From contig NZ_JAMXBE010000006.1 of NCBI RefSeq assembly GCF_024704835.1, positions 248,514 to 312,513 on the forward strand: DNA of 64,000 nt, written 5' to 3'. This stretch comes from Parapedobacter tibetensis. Lineage in GTDB: Bacteria > Bacteroidota > Bacteroidia > Sphingobacteriales > Sphingobacteriaceae. The notes under the pieces are model-generated. The model was given only the letters and a program-made list of their open reading frames with translations, was not told the origin of the DNA and searched no databases. The translations under genes and the position numbers were made by a program. Below, in pieces: positions 7,663 to 15,788 of the stretch (the stretch's first letter is position 1; the number at the start of each line of letters is the position of its first letter).

Positions 7663-8799
7663 TCACGTTACTTCCAATAGTGCATAAACATAAGAAAATC
7701 TTCCGCTTTCAGGTACAGATAGCAGTATTTTTTCTCCACTTTTGAGTTTCCCGGAATTGAAAAGCTCTTCGAGTTGGATATAGCTGGATGCCGATCCCAC
7801 GTTGCCAATCTTGTTGAGATTGATAAACCATTTTGCTTCGGGAATGTCGATGTCGGCTTTTGAAAAAGCCTCAGACAGGCGATCCTTAAAGAAATAGGAG
7901 GAAATATGCGGAAGAAAATAATCCAAATCTTCCATGGTCACCTGATGCTTATGAAGTACTTCTTGGATACTTTGTACACCTTTAGGGATGATATTTTCTT
8001 CCAATAATTTGATATCCTGCTTAATAGCGAAGATCGATTGATCGAGCCATTCTTCTGGGGAGGCGTCGCTCCATGAGTGGAGTTTTCCATTTACTTTAGT
8101 GGCTCCGGCATACATGCACGGCTCCAATTCATTGGCATATGAAATCCCATCTACCCAACGGATAGTGAGTGAAATGCCTCGCGGATTAGGTTGGTTGCCC
8201 AACAGCATGGCGCCAGCTCCATCGGATAACATCCAACGTAGAAAATCTTTTTCGAATGCAATGATGGGGTTTTGTTCCAGGGCTGCAAGCCGTTCGGATT
8301 CGTTATTAAATTTATTAGCACGTAACCATGATGAAACCCGTTCGGAGCCGGTACATACAGCTTGTTTCGCACCCCCACAGGCAATGGCCATAAACGCATA
8401 TTTCAATGCATTCATTCCCGATGTACAAATGCCTGAAGCCGAATTGAGTTCCATGGGCTTGTTTTGCCACAGTCCATGCACCATGCTTGCGTGTGAAGGC
8501 AACAATTGGTCGGGTGTAGAAGTACCACATGATAGGATGTCGATTTCAGTCTTGTCTGCACCGGATATTGCCATTAGCTGATTGATGGCTTGATAGGTCA
8601 ATTCGGCATTATTGTGTGTGGGCTGCCCATCCTGCCCAATGGCATAATAACGCATTGTGATCCTGTTGTTGCGCAATACAATCGATTTTGCGCGGGATGG
8701 GGTACCATTGACAACACCCAACACTTGCTCAATCCGATCATTAGGAATGGGATTATTAGGCAGGTACTTCGATATCGCATTTATATATACCTCTGGCAT
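7663..8799 (-). CDS. darB: DarB-type 3-ketoacyl-ACP synthase III, dialkylresorcinol formation
   Basis: 378 residues, thiolase-fold KAS III/DarB. The nucleophile Cys125 sits in NSASGICTSGMNAL. A His (DYFLPHISSYFF) and an Asn (INLNKIGNVGSASS) complete a Cys-His-Asn triad. In characterised clusters DarB condenses two chains (a 3-oxo acid derivative with an acyl thioester) to the cyclohexanedione precursor that DarA aromatises to a dialkylresorcinol, the phenolic half of flexirubins. The stop codon of darA overlaps its start by one base (ending 8799), which supports coupling. Assignment as DarB rather than FabH rests on the adjacent darA and the context. Confidence 0.88.
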   Translation of the reverse strand: MPEVYINAISKYLPNNPIPNDRIEQVLGVVNGTPSRAKSIVLRNNRITMRYYAIGQDGQPTHNNAELTYQAINQLMAISGADKTEIDILSCGTSTPDQLLPSHASMVHGLWQNKPMELNSASGICTSGMNALKYAFMAIACGGAKQAVCTGSERVSSWLRANKFNNESERLAALEQNPIIAFEKDFLRWMLSDGAGAMLLGNQPNPRGISLTIRWVDGISYANELEPCMYAGATKVNGKLHSWSDASPEEWLDQSIFAIKQDIKLLEENIIPKGVQSIQEVLHKHQVTMEDLDYFLPHISSYFFKDRLSEAFSKADIDIPEAKWFINLNKIGNVGSASSYIQLEELFNSGKLKSGEKILLSVPESGRFSYVYALLEVT

Positions 8800-9731
8800 T
8801 ACCGGAATTCCTTGAAATTAACAGACTGATAGTACCTCGTTTCTTTCCGTACAATAGAAAGAAAGGGCAAATGTAGTATTAAAAATAATAAACTCACGAT
8901 AGGAGCAAGAATCCATATTGCAAAAAGCAAATAATAATTGAAAGCTTTGAGCCAAGGTTTGCGTGAGGGATCCATGGGTAGCCCTTTACTGCGGATGATT
9001 CGCGACCATTTTGAAAACATTGAATTTGCTCTTTTATCCACAAAGACCAGCAAAGGTTTGACCATAACGGCTTTCAAATCAAGCAATTCTTTTTGAAGGG
9101 TTGTATAGTCATTTCGCTTCAGATGTGAACATACTGGATGGCCAAACCTGACGGACTCTTTGATGTCCTTATCAGAAACCCCGGGTTTGGGAAATAGCCC
9201 CAAGTAAGAATCTTTCTTGCCTTTCATCATCCAGTGCACGATCGTGATCACACTGACATGATTGAGGTGGCGGTCTACCAATACAATATTGCCTACAAGC
9301 GTGGCACCAAGATGATGTAGCAATCCTTTCACTTTCTCCTGTGCCATTACCCACATATTGCGGCAATTGATTACGGTAACGACTGGTTTTCCATCCAATA
9401 GCTTCTTTGCAGCCGGGCTTTGCAAAAATGAGTTTATGGGGATAGAAGGAGATAGGTACCACACTTGGTAACCAAGGATGATGAGGTCGTAATCTTGTTG
9501 CAGCACATCATTTCCCATCGGGGTCAATTCACAGGGAATTTGGAGAAAGGATTCAGGGAATGCATCGAAAAAGCTGTTTCCGTCCCAAGGGAAAGGGTAG
9601 TCATGCATAGGCCGTATCCGATGGAACGTGAGTTCAATTTCTTGGTCGGCCACTAGCGGCTTGAGGATTTGGTCCAGGATTTCCTTTTGTTGCCCGGTTT
9701 GGGTATAGTATATGACAAGTACTTTCTTCAT
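8799..9731 (-). CDS. darA: DarA-type flavodoxin-like enzyme of dialkylresorcinol biosynthesis
   Basis: 310 residues. It opens with VLVIYYTQTGQQKEILDQIL, the FMN-binding loop of flavodoxin-like oxidoreductases, followed by LIILGYQVWYLSPSIPINSF and PVVTVINCRNMW. Two hydrophobic segments near the C-terminus (FNYYLLFAIWILAPIVSLLF region) suggest membrane association. This architecture is that of the protein commonly annotated as dialkylrecorsinol condensing enzyme DarA, thought to oxidise/aromatise the DarB product. Pairing with darB is the main support. It precedes darB with a one-base overlap and follows the acyltransferase gene by nine bases. Confidence 0.88.
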   Translation of the reverse strand: MKKVLVIYYTQTGQQKEILDQILKPLVADQEIELTFHRIRPMHDYPFPWDGNSFFDAFPESFLQIPCELTPMGNDVLQQDYDLIILGYQVWYLSPSIPINSFLQSPAAKKLLDGKPVVTVINCRNMWVMAQEKVKGLLHHLGATLVGNIVLVDRHLNHVSVITIVHWMMKGKKDSYLGLFPKPGVSDKDIKESVRFGHPVCSHLKRNDYTTLQKELLDLKAVMVKPLLVFVDKRANSMFSKWSRIIRSKGLPMDPSRKPWLKAFNYYLLFAIWILAPIVSLLFLILHLPFLSIVRKETRYYQSVNFKEFR

Positions 9732-9740
9732 CCTTTACGC

Positions 9741-10607
9741 TTAGGCCTTCCAAAAATCGTAATAATTAAACCATTGCAAAGGATATTTTGCTAAAATTTG
9801 TTCGATACTTTTCGTATAAGCGTGGAGCAACGATTGCGCATCGCGATGGTTAAATGTCGCTTTCCGAGCATATAGATGATAGTGTTTATTTCGCTCACGC
9901 ATTACATATACGAAAAGCACAGGTGTGCTTAGCCTTGAACTGATAAGAAACGGCCCTGCAGGGAACCGGGCAGAATCACCCAATAAGTCGGATGTAAGGG
10001 TTTTGGCATTGTCGACAAAACGATCACCCGTAAAGCAGATGATCCCTTTATCGCCTATAACCTTAGTGATTTCGAAAATATGTGACAGGTCATTCTTTAC
10101 GACAATAAATTCAGTTTTTGGCTTTGCCATGATGCTGGCCAAGTAAGATTTGATTGCCTGTTGTTCCTCATCGGTGGTTACCAGATGGATTTTCTTATCA
10201 AACTCACCCATGAAGTATTGGGCTACCTCGAAATTGCCTGTGTGTGCGCTGATGAGGATACCAGCCGTATCATCTTTAGCCAATTGACGGATATGGTGGA
10301 TGCCATCAAATTCGTATGTATACTTGTGCTCCAATCCAGCAGTGATCGCCACCTTATCGATGAGGGTTTGTCCGAAAACGAAATAATTGAGGTAAGTGTT
10401 TACAATGCTACGAATAGGGCCGTTTTTGCGATGAATACGGAAGTAATGGTAGATTGTTTTTGTTTGCCTTGATGAGAAAAAAAAATAATAAAAGGATACA
10501 AACACGAGCAATGAGTATGCGATGTTTATCCCAGCGTGCTTAATTAAAAAAATGAATACCTTATAACCAGAAACGGTCCCCCTTGATTTTCCTTCCCACT
10601 CAGACAT
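9741..10607 (-). CDS. LpxL/HtrB-like acyltransferase of the pigment cluster
   Basis: 288 residues with an N-terminal membrane segment (AGINIAYSLLVFVSFYYFFF). The lysophospholipid acyltransferase block I HTGNFE is at 122-127 (HX4E: His122, Glu127), and later blocks GDRFVD and FPAGPFLIS are present. Lipid A homologues transfer an acyl chain from ACP; in flexirubin clusters a member of this family sits between the ACP and dar genes and is presumed to acylate a pathway intermediate. It could alternatively serve lipid A, but the nine- and ten-base spacing to neighbours argues for the pigment pathway. Inner-membrane, cytoplasmic face. Confidence 0.82.
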   Translation of the reverse strand: MSEWEGKSRGTVSGYKVFIFLIKHAGINIAYSLLVFVSFYYFFFSSRQTKTIYHYFRIHRKNGPIRSIVNTYLNYFVFGQTLIDKVAITAGLEHKYTYEFDGIHHIRQLAKDDTAGILISAHTGNFEVAQYFMGEFDKKIHLVTTDEEQQAIKSYLASIMAKPKTEFIVVKNDLSHIFEITKVIGDKGIICFTGDRFVDNAKTLTSDLLGDSARFPAGPFLISSRLSTPVLFVYVMRERNKHYHLYARKATFNHRDAQSLLHAYTKSIEQILAKYPLQWFNYYDFWKA

Positions 10608-10616
10608 TGGATATCG

Positions 10617-10868
10617 TTAGGCAATGGCGTGTAGCTTACTGCCTATTAAATCATATAGATTGTTGAAAGTTAATACATTGGTAAAGTCCTTGCTTTCCAG
10701 TTTTATGCCAAAATTTGATTCGATGATAACAACCAAGTCCACATAATCCAGGCTATCCAAATCCAACGACTCCTTCAAGTGCGCATCGGGTTGGATGACT
10801 TCCGGATCCACTTCAAATTCATCGATTAAGAACTTATTGGTAATATCAATAATCTCGTCCCTATTCAT
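10617..10868 (-). CDS. Acyl carrier protein of the pigment cluster
   Basis: 83 residues, strongly acidic. The phosphopantetheine-attachment serine is Ser39 in SLDLDSLDYVDLV. It should carry the growing aryl polyene chain. The family motif is DSL, intact here. It is separate from the usual fabF-linked acpP, and only this single ACP is visible, whereas many flexirubin/aryl polyene clusters have two. It sits downstream of the ketosynthase with a 154-base gap, the largest in this operon, so a minor internal promoter is possible; I see no convincing one. Confidence 0.9.
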   Translation of the reverse strand: MNRDEIIDITNKFLIDEFEVDPEVIQPDAHLKESLDLDSLDYVDLVVIIESNFGIKLESKDFTNVLTFNNLYDLIGSKLHAIA

Positions 10869-11022
10869 TCGTAAACTAGTATTTATGAGTGTTAGATCTC
10901 ATCGGCATAAATGAGCTCGTTTCACTCGGTTTATTTTTTAAATGATCCGATACCTGCCTACTGAAATATTTTGCTATTTGCGAATATTGCTTCCTTGCAG
11001 GCTCAAACCTAATGTTACTCTA

Positions 11023-12240
11023 TTACAGTTTTTTTACTATCAACGCAGAATTTGTTCCGCCAAATCCAAAAGAGTTTGACAAAAATACATTAAAATTTTG
11101 GTTTATGGTAGTTTTTACCAAACTCAGGTTTTTGGCGGTCTCATCCACTTCTTCCAGGTTGATATTTGGCGCAATGAATCCATGCTGGGCCATAAGGAGT
11201 GAATAAATCACCTCGCTGGTTCCGGCCATCCAACATTCATGTCCTGTCATGGATTTAGTGGAGCTGACACAAGGAGATCCGCCAAATAACTGATATATGG
11301 CCCGTGCTTCATTGGCATCGCCCATTGGGGTGGATGTGGCGTGCGCATTGATGTATTCAATGTCTGCAGGTGTCAATCTTGCTTGTTCCACAGCCATTTT
11401 CATAGCCCGTACCGGTCCCTCCACATTTGGTGTGGAAATATGGTCGCCATTGGAAGAAAAGCCATAGCCCAGTATCTCGGCCAAAATGGGTGCGCCCCGC
11501 CGTACAGCCGATTCATATTCTTCCAGCACGATCGTGGCTGCCCCGCCGCCCGGCACCAATCCATTGCGGTCTTTATCAAATGGACGAGAAGCCTTGGTAG
11601 GCTCGTCTTCCCGATCAGAAAATACACCAAGACCATCAAAACTGGCCATGGCGTATTTATTGGTTTCTTGCGCTCCCCCGCAGACGATACAATCTTGTAG
11701 TCCTTGCTTAATAAATAAGTAAGCCAAACCTATAGCATGCGAACCGCTCGCACATGCCGCACTGATGGTCATATTGATTCCACGGATGTGGTAAATGGTG
11801 GAGAGGTTCATTGTAACGGAAGAGTTCATTGATTTGAAAATCGCCCCAGAACCTACCAACATGGTGTCTTTTTTCTGTCGAACGATATCTATTGACTCCA
11901 TCACAGCCTGTGAAACACTATCATTGCCGTATAATAACCCTACGACGTGCTCACGGAAAAAATCATCATCAATATGGGCGTTTTGAAGTGCCTCCCGTGT
12001 GGCTACATAAGCGTATTCACTTTCTTCGCCCATGCTGATGCGTTGCCTACGGGAAAGGAATTTGGTAAGATCAGGTTTTGCCACAAAGCCTGTGAGTGCA
12101 GAACGGTAACCGAAATCCTTGCGTTCCTGCGAAAATACAATCCCGGATTTCCCTTGGTATAATGAATCTTTCACTTCACTGAGGTTTTTCCCCAATGAAG
12201 AATAAATACCCATTCCCGTGACTACTACTCTTCGTTGCAT
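11023..12240 (-). CDS. Ketosynthase, FabF/KAS II-like, flexirubin type
   Basis: 405 residues. Catalytic triad Cys163 (ISAACASGSHAIG), His300 (NAHATSTPMGD), His334 (KSMTGHECWMAG). The last motif differs from the GHLLGAAGA of housekeeping FabF and reads GHECWMAG, as I recall from other Bacteroidetes pigment-cluster ketosynthases. It elongates the ACP-bound aryl starter with malonyl units. No adjacent chain-length-factor paralogue is present, unlike most aryl polyene clusters. The ATG at 12240 follows the fabG stop by about 48 bases containing a short dispersed repeat (12249-12284). Confidence 0.87.
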   Translation of the reverse strand: MQRRVVVTGMGIYSSLGKNLSEVKDSLYQGKSGIVFSQERKDFGYRSALTGFVAKPDLTKFLSRRQRISMGEESEYAYVATREALQNAHIDDDFFREHVVGLLYGNDSVSQAVMESIDIVRQKKDTMLVGSGAIFKSMNSSVTMNLSTIYHIRGINMTISAACASGSHAIGLAYLFIKQGLQDCIVCGGAQETNKYAMASFDGLGVFSDREDEPTKASRPFDKDRNGLVPGGGAATIVLEEYESAVRRGAPILAEILGYGFSSNGDHISTPNVEGPVRAMKMAVEQARLTPADIEYINAHATSTPMGDANEARAIYQLFGGSPCVSSTKSMTGHECWMAGTSEVIYSLLMAQHGFIAPNINLEEVDETAKNLSLVKTTINQNFNVFLSNSFGFGGTNSALIVKKL

Positions 12241-12248
12241 ATTTTTTG

Positions 12249-12284
12249 AGCTTTTAGCAGTTAGCTAACACCTAATAGCCAATA
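12249..12284 (+). repeat. Dispersed intergenic repeat, copy 1
   Basis: AGCTTTTAGCAGTTAGCT at 12249-12266 matches 16 of 18 bases of the copy at 24937-24954, and TTTTAGC..AGTTAG.TAAC..TAATAG.CA..ATA matches the copy at 17013-17049. It fills the spacer between the fabG stop and the ketosynthase start. Degenerate; no protein coding. Possible intergenic repeat family. Confidence 0.5.
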
Positions 12285-12288
12285 CCGA

Positions 12289-13032
12289 TTAAGAATATAC
12301 TCCCCCATTAATATTAATGACTTCCCCAGTGATGTAGGAAGCCTTTTTGGATGCAAGGAAACACACTAGGTCGGCAACTTCCTCTACTGTTCCAAAACGA
12401 TTTAAAGGTATTAATTTTTTTAGTTCGCTTTCATCCAGGCCACTGGTCATATCGGTTTGGATGAAACCCGGTGCCACGGCATTCACCGTAATATTGCGTC
12501 TGGCTACTTCTTGTGCTAAGGCTTTGGTGGCTCCAATCAAGCCAGCTTTGGCGGCTGAATAATTGGCCTGACCGGATGTGCCTTTAACCCCTGATATGGA
12601 AGCGATGTTAATAATGCGGCCATATCGGTGTCGGAGGAGATCTTGGATTAAGGGCTTGGTCACGTTATAAAAACCATTCAAACTTGTATCGATAACCTTT
12701 TTCCAATCGTCTTTTTCCATCCACATGAATAATCCATCTCGCGTAATTCCTGCGTTATTGACAATGACTTCAATGACCCCTGTGGGGTGTTGTTCCCTCC
12801 ACGTAATCAATTGCAAATTGGTTTCTATTTGGTTACTTACGTCAAATTGGAGTACCTCTGCTTCACCTCCGTTTGCAACGATGATGTCTTTGGTTTCTTC
12901 TGCTGATTCACTATCCGACCGGTAATTTACCAATATGGGATACCCCAAGTCTTTTGCCAATGCAATGCATACTGCTTTTCCAATGCCACGGGATCCTCCT
13001 GTCACCAATGCATACTTCTTTTTTCCCTCCAT
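12289..13032 (-). CDS. fabG: 3-oxoacyl-ACP reductase (short-chain dehydrogenase), FabG-like
   Basis: Reduces the 3-oxo group of the ACP-bound chain with NADPH. 247 residues. Cofactor loop TGGSRGIG (11-18), NNAG, and active-site SISG ... YSAAKAG (Ser-Tyr-Lys). A typical FabG length with the usual C-terminal GGVYS. It belongs to the pigment operon; its ATG overlaps the TAA of the WG-repeat gene by one base. It may be a pathway-specific copy because housekeeping fabG would normally sit elsewhere. Confidence 0.9.
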   Translation of the reverse strand: MEGKKKYALVTGGSRGIGKAVCIALAKDLGYPILVNYRSDSESAEETKDIIVANGGEAEVLQFDVSNQIETNLQLITWREQHPTGVIEVIVNNAGITRDGLFMWMEKDDWKKVIDTSLNGFYNVTKPLIQDLLRHRYGRIINIASISGVKGTSGQANYSAAKAGLIGATKALAQEVARRNITVNAVAPGFIQTDMTSGLDESELKKLIPLNRFGTVEEVADLVCFLASKKASYITGEVININGGVYS

Positions 13033-14162
13033 TAATTCGCTTTTTCGAAGGGTTCCGCATTGTCAAACCATTCATTCCCGAGCACTTGTCCCCGCGTGTC
13101 AATAAAGCCCCACATTTTGTTGTGCTTCACCCGTGCCAATCCATTGATAAACCCTTTTTCGTCTCCACCAGTAAGGAATCCCAATAGTGCCACGGATATG
13201 CCATATTTATCTTCAATGAGCAATTCGCCTTCGGTATTGATGAAACCCCATAGTTTGTCGATTTTGACAGGGGCCAATCCATCCTTGCTGAAAATCTCAG
13301 CGTCCTTATATTGAGGTTCAATGGCCATTTCTCCTTTGGCATTCACATACCCCCATTTCTTGTCGATATATACCGGGGCCAAGCCGTTGCGGAAGGCCCT
13401 CGCTTTTTCGAACCGGGGCTCGATAATCCAATTACCCTGCGTGTTAATGAAACCGAGTTTGTTGTCCTTACGGGCATAAGTTATTGTTTCATCGTCAAGG
13501 AATGCCCATACTTTGGTAGCTCCTTCTACAGGTTTGAACTGCTTGTCCTTACCAATCACCCCAAAAATACTTCCCTTATTGGCTATGATGATGCCGTTAT
13601 TGGAGATGTCGATTCCATCGTATTCCACGGATGTGTATACGGAACCATTCGGCGTAACAACGCCCCATTTACCATCCTTACGCACCTTAGCTAATCCACT
13701 GACCAGAGGTTTAATCTCCTCATAAGTGGGTTCTATTACAGTGGTTCCTTTAGCATCAATCAGGCCTATCTTGTCGCCCCGGCGGATGAATGCGTAGCCA
13801 TGCTCAAAATCGTACAGCTTGTCTGACTGGGGCAATTCCGCTACCTGTCCGGATTTATCAATATATTGCCACTGTTTATTGGTCATCACCAGAGCTAGAC
13901 CGTCGCTGAAGCCTTTTGCGTTGTCAAACCGGGGTTCGATAACAATTTCACCTTTCGCGTTGATGAACCCCCACTTTCTGTCAACCAACACCGCCGCAAG
14001 CCCATTTGAAAATGAACCTGCTTTATCATACGTCGGGGCAATGGCCATCGTACCCTTTGTATCGAGGTAGCCGAATTTTTTGTCCTTCCTCACCAAAGCT
14101 AACTCCTGAGCAAAGGATGAGGAAACAAACAAACCTAATAAGAAAGTAAATAGGAATCTCAT
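13032..14162 (-). CDS. Secreted WG-repeat protein within the pigment operon
   Basis: 376 residues. Signal peptide MRFLFTFLLGLFVSSSFA, then about ten tandem WG-type repeats of roughly 35 residues (for example WGFINAKGEIVIEPRFDNAK, WGYVNAKGEMAIEPQYKDAE, LGFINTQGNWIIEPRFEKAR, WGFIDTRGQV). Such repeats form a beta-propeller or solenoid-like fold. Function is unknown; the repeats suggest binding in the periplasm or at the surface. It is tightly packed between the ammonia-lyase gene (13-base gap) and fabG (one-base overlap), so a role in handling or placing the pigment in the outer membrane is plausible, but it may be a passenger. Confidence 0.85.
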   Translation of the reverse strand: MRFLFTFLLGLFVSSSFAQELALVRKDKKFGYLDTKGTMAIAPTYDKAGSFSNGLAAVLVDRKWGFINAKGEIVIEPRFDNAKGFSDGLALVMTNKQWQYIDKSGQVAELPQSDKLYDFEHGYAFIRRGDKIGLIDAKGTTVIEPTYEEIKPLVSGLAKVRKDGKWGVVTPNGSVYTSVEYDGIDISNNGIIIANKGSIFGVIGKDKQFKPVEGATKVWAFLDDETITYARKDNKLGFINTQGNWIIEPRFEKARAFRNGLAPVYIDKKWGYVNAKGEMAIEPQYKDAEIFSKDGLAPVKIDKLWGFINTEGELLIEDKYGISVALLGFLTGGDEKGFINGLARVKHNKMWGFIDTRGQVLGNEWFDNAEPFEKAN

Positions 14163-14175
14163 GGCATTAAGGTTT

Positions 14176-15708
14176 TTAGTTAATCAAATCATGTTCTTTT
14201 GCATGGTTTTTTATCGCTATCAAAAAAGGCGACAATACCATATCTTCTTTAAAGATAGGGACAATTGTCCGAATATGTGTATAAACCTTTTTACTTTTCG
14301 ATGATAAGTGTGCCGAACAATCCAATGCCTCTACGGCTTGGGTCAACGTAAGCAATTGAATGGCGAGCACTTCATAAGCATTATCGATAACTTTCTTGGT
14401 GAGCCATGCCGAATTAGCGCCCATGCTTACGATGTCTTGGTTATCCTTGTTATTGGGTATACTGTGGGTATAGATGGGTGAAGCCAGGGTTTGGTTTTCC
14501 GCTGTGGTGGAAGTGGCGGTAAACTGGGCACCCTGCATACCGAAATTAAGGCCCAACTTGCCCAAGTTAACAAAAGAGGGCAGGATTTCGTTCAACGAGG
14601 AATTGAGCAGGTAATTAAGCTGCCTTTCCATCAGCATGGTTAATTTGGTTGTGGCTATGCGGAGTTTATCCATTTCGAAGGCAACGTAATCGCCATGGAA
14701 ATTGCCGCCATGATACACACTTGCTGATTCCACATCGATGATGGGGTTGTCATTCGCGGAGTTTACCTCCTCGATAAGGATGTTTGTACAATATTGTAGG
14801 GCATCCCATATGGGGCCAAGAATCTGCGGAACGCAGCGGATGGAATAATATTCCTGCAATTTATCTTTAAAGATATTTTCTTCTACCTTACGGCTATACA
14901 GGTGTTCGGCCCGTTTACGGATCAATTTGCTGTCTGCGATAACCTCCCTCATCATTGCAGCTACTTGCTGTTGTCCTTGGTGTTTTTTTGCACCATTGAG
15001 TGTTTCAGAAAGATGGTCGTCATAGGCACAAACCAATTCATTCATCAATGACGAACAGAGGATGGACCAATTCAGCAACCGCTTGGCATAGATGGCATTG
15101 ACAATGCCAATTCCCGTCATCACGGAGGTTCCATTGATTAAAGCCAAACCCTCACGGATATGGATTTCCATCGGTTGCAACCCTTCTTGGGCCAATGCTT
15201 CAGCGGCCGATGTTTCTTTGCCTTGATAGATAACATTGCCCTCTCCAATCATATTAAGGGCAAGGTGGGCCAATTGGACCAAATCTCCACTGGCTCCCAC
15301 ACCTCCATGTTGGTATATGACCGGCAATACACCACGGTTGAGCAGTTCTTTCATCAATTCCACTACGCTCGGATGTATACCTGAGTATCCCAACGATAAT
15401 GTATGTAGTCTGGCCAATAAAGCAGATTTTGCATAGATTGGATCTAATATATCGCCCATGCCGGTAGCATGGCTGCGAATGAGATTATATTGTAGCTGGA
15501 TTTGATCGGCCTCATCGATCCGATATTGAGCCATAGGGCCAAACCCCGTATTTACCCCATAGATAATTTTATCCTTAGCAAAATCCTTGAGAAAAACATG
15601 GCTTTGGTTTATTTTATCCGAGGTGCTTTTGGACAAAAGGATTTTTTTGTTTTCAAATAATACCGAGTAAAAATCTGCTAATGCAATCGGATTCGTTAGT
15701 TCAATCAT
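14176..15708 (-). CDS. Aromatic amino acid ammonia-lyase (MIO type), probable tyrosine ammonia-lyase of the pigment pathway
   Basis: 510 residues. The Ala139-Ser140-Gly141 triad in GGVGASGDLVQLAHLALN forms the MIO cofactor. Other conserved stretches: YGVNTGFGPMAQYRI, NGTSVMTG, YYSIRCVPQILGP, SANDNPIIDV, and QFTATSTTAENQ. The loop after QYNLIRSH (Ser-His rather than His-Leu) is shared with histidine ammonia-lyases and with the Flavobacterium johnsoniae tyrosine ammonia-lyase, which I recall as a close match over QYRI-QIQLQYNLIRS. In this cluster it should convert tyrosine to 4-coumarate, the aryl starter. Histidine use cannot be excluded from sequence. It starts the leftward pigment arm from a divergent promoter region. 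Confidence 0.85.
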   Translation of the reverse strand: MIELTNPIALADFYSVLFENKKILLSKSTSDKINQSHVFLKDFAKDKIIYGVNTGFGPMAQYRIDEADQIQLQYNLIRSHATGMGDILDPIYAKSALLARLHTLSLGYSGIHPSVVELMKELLNRGVLPVIYQHGGVGASGDLVQLAHLALNMIGEGNVIYQGKETSAAEALAQEGLQPMEIHIREGLALINGTSVMTGIGIVNAIYAKRLLNWSILCSSLMNELVCAYDDHLSETLNGAKKHQGQQQVAAMMREVIADSKLIRKRAEHLYSRKVEENIFKDKLQEYYSIRCVPQILGPIWDALQYCTNILIEEVNSANDNPIIDVESASVYHGGNFHGDYVAFEMDKLRIATTKLTMLMERQLNYLLNSSLNEILPSFVNLGKLGLNFGMQGAQFTATSTTAENQTLASPIYTHSIPNNKDNQDIVSMGANSAWLTKKVIDNAYEVLAIQLLTLTQAVEALDCSAHLSSKSKKVYTHIRTIVPIFKEDMVLSPFLIAIKNHAKEHDLIN

Positions 15709-15788
15709 TTAAATATGCATAAATAAAGCGGTTGCAAAAATAAGAATATATCCGTTAACTTTGAACCGTCCATACTCCGTTAAATATA
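15709..15788. promoter_or_regulatory. Divergent promoter region of the two pigment-cluster arms
   Basis: 80 A/T-rich bases separate the ammonia-lyase and oxidoreductase starts. On the plus strand TTG (15732-15734), 21 bases and TAACTTTG (15756-15763) fit the Bacteroidetes consensus, with transcription from about 15770. On the minus strand TATTTTTG lies at 15735-15742 with no perfect TTG at 20 bases upstream. The overlapping elements would allow joint control of both arms. Confidence 0.55.
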
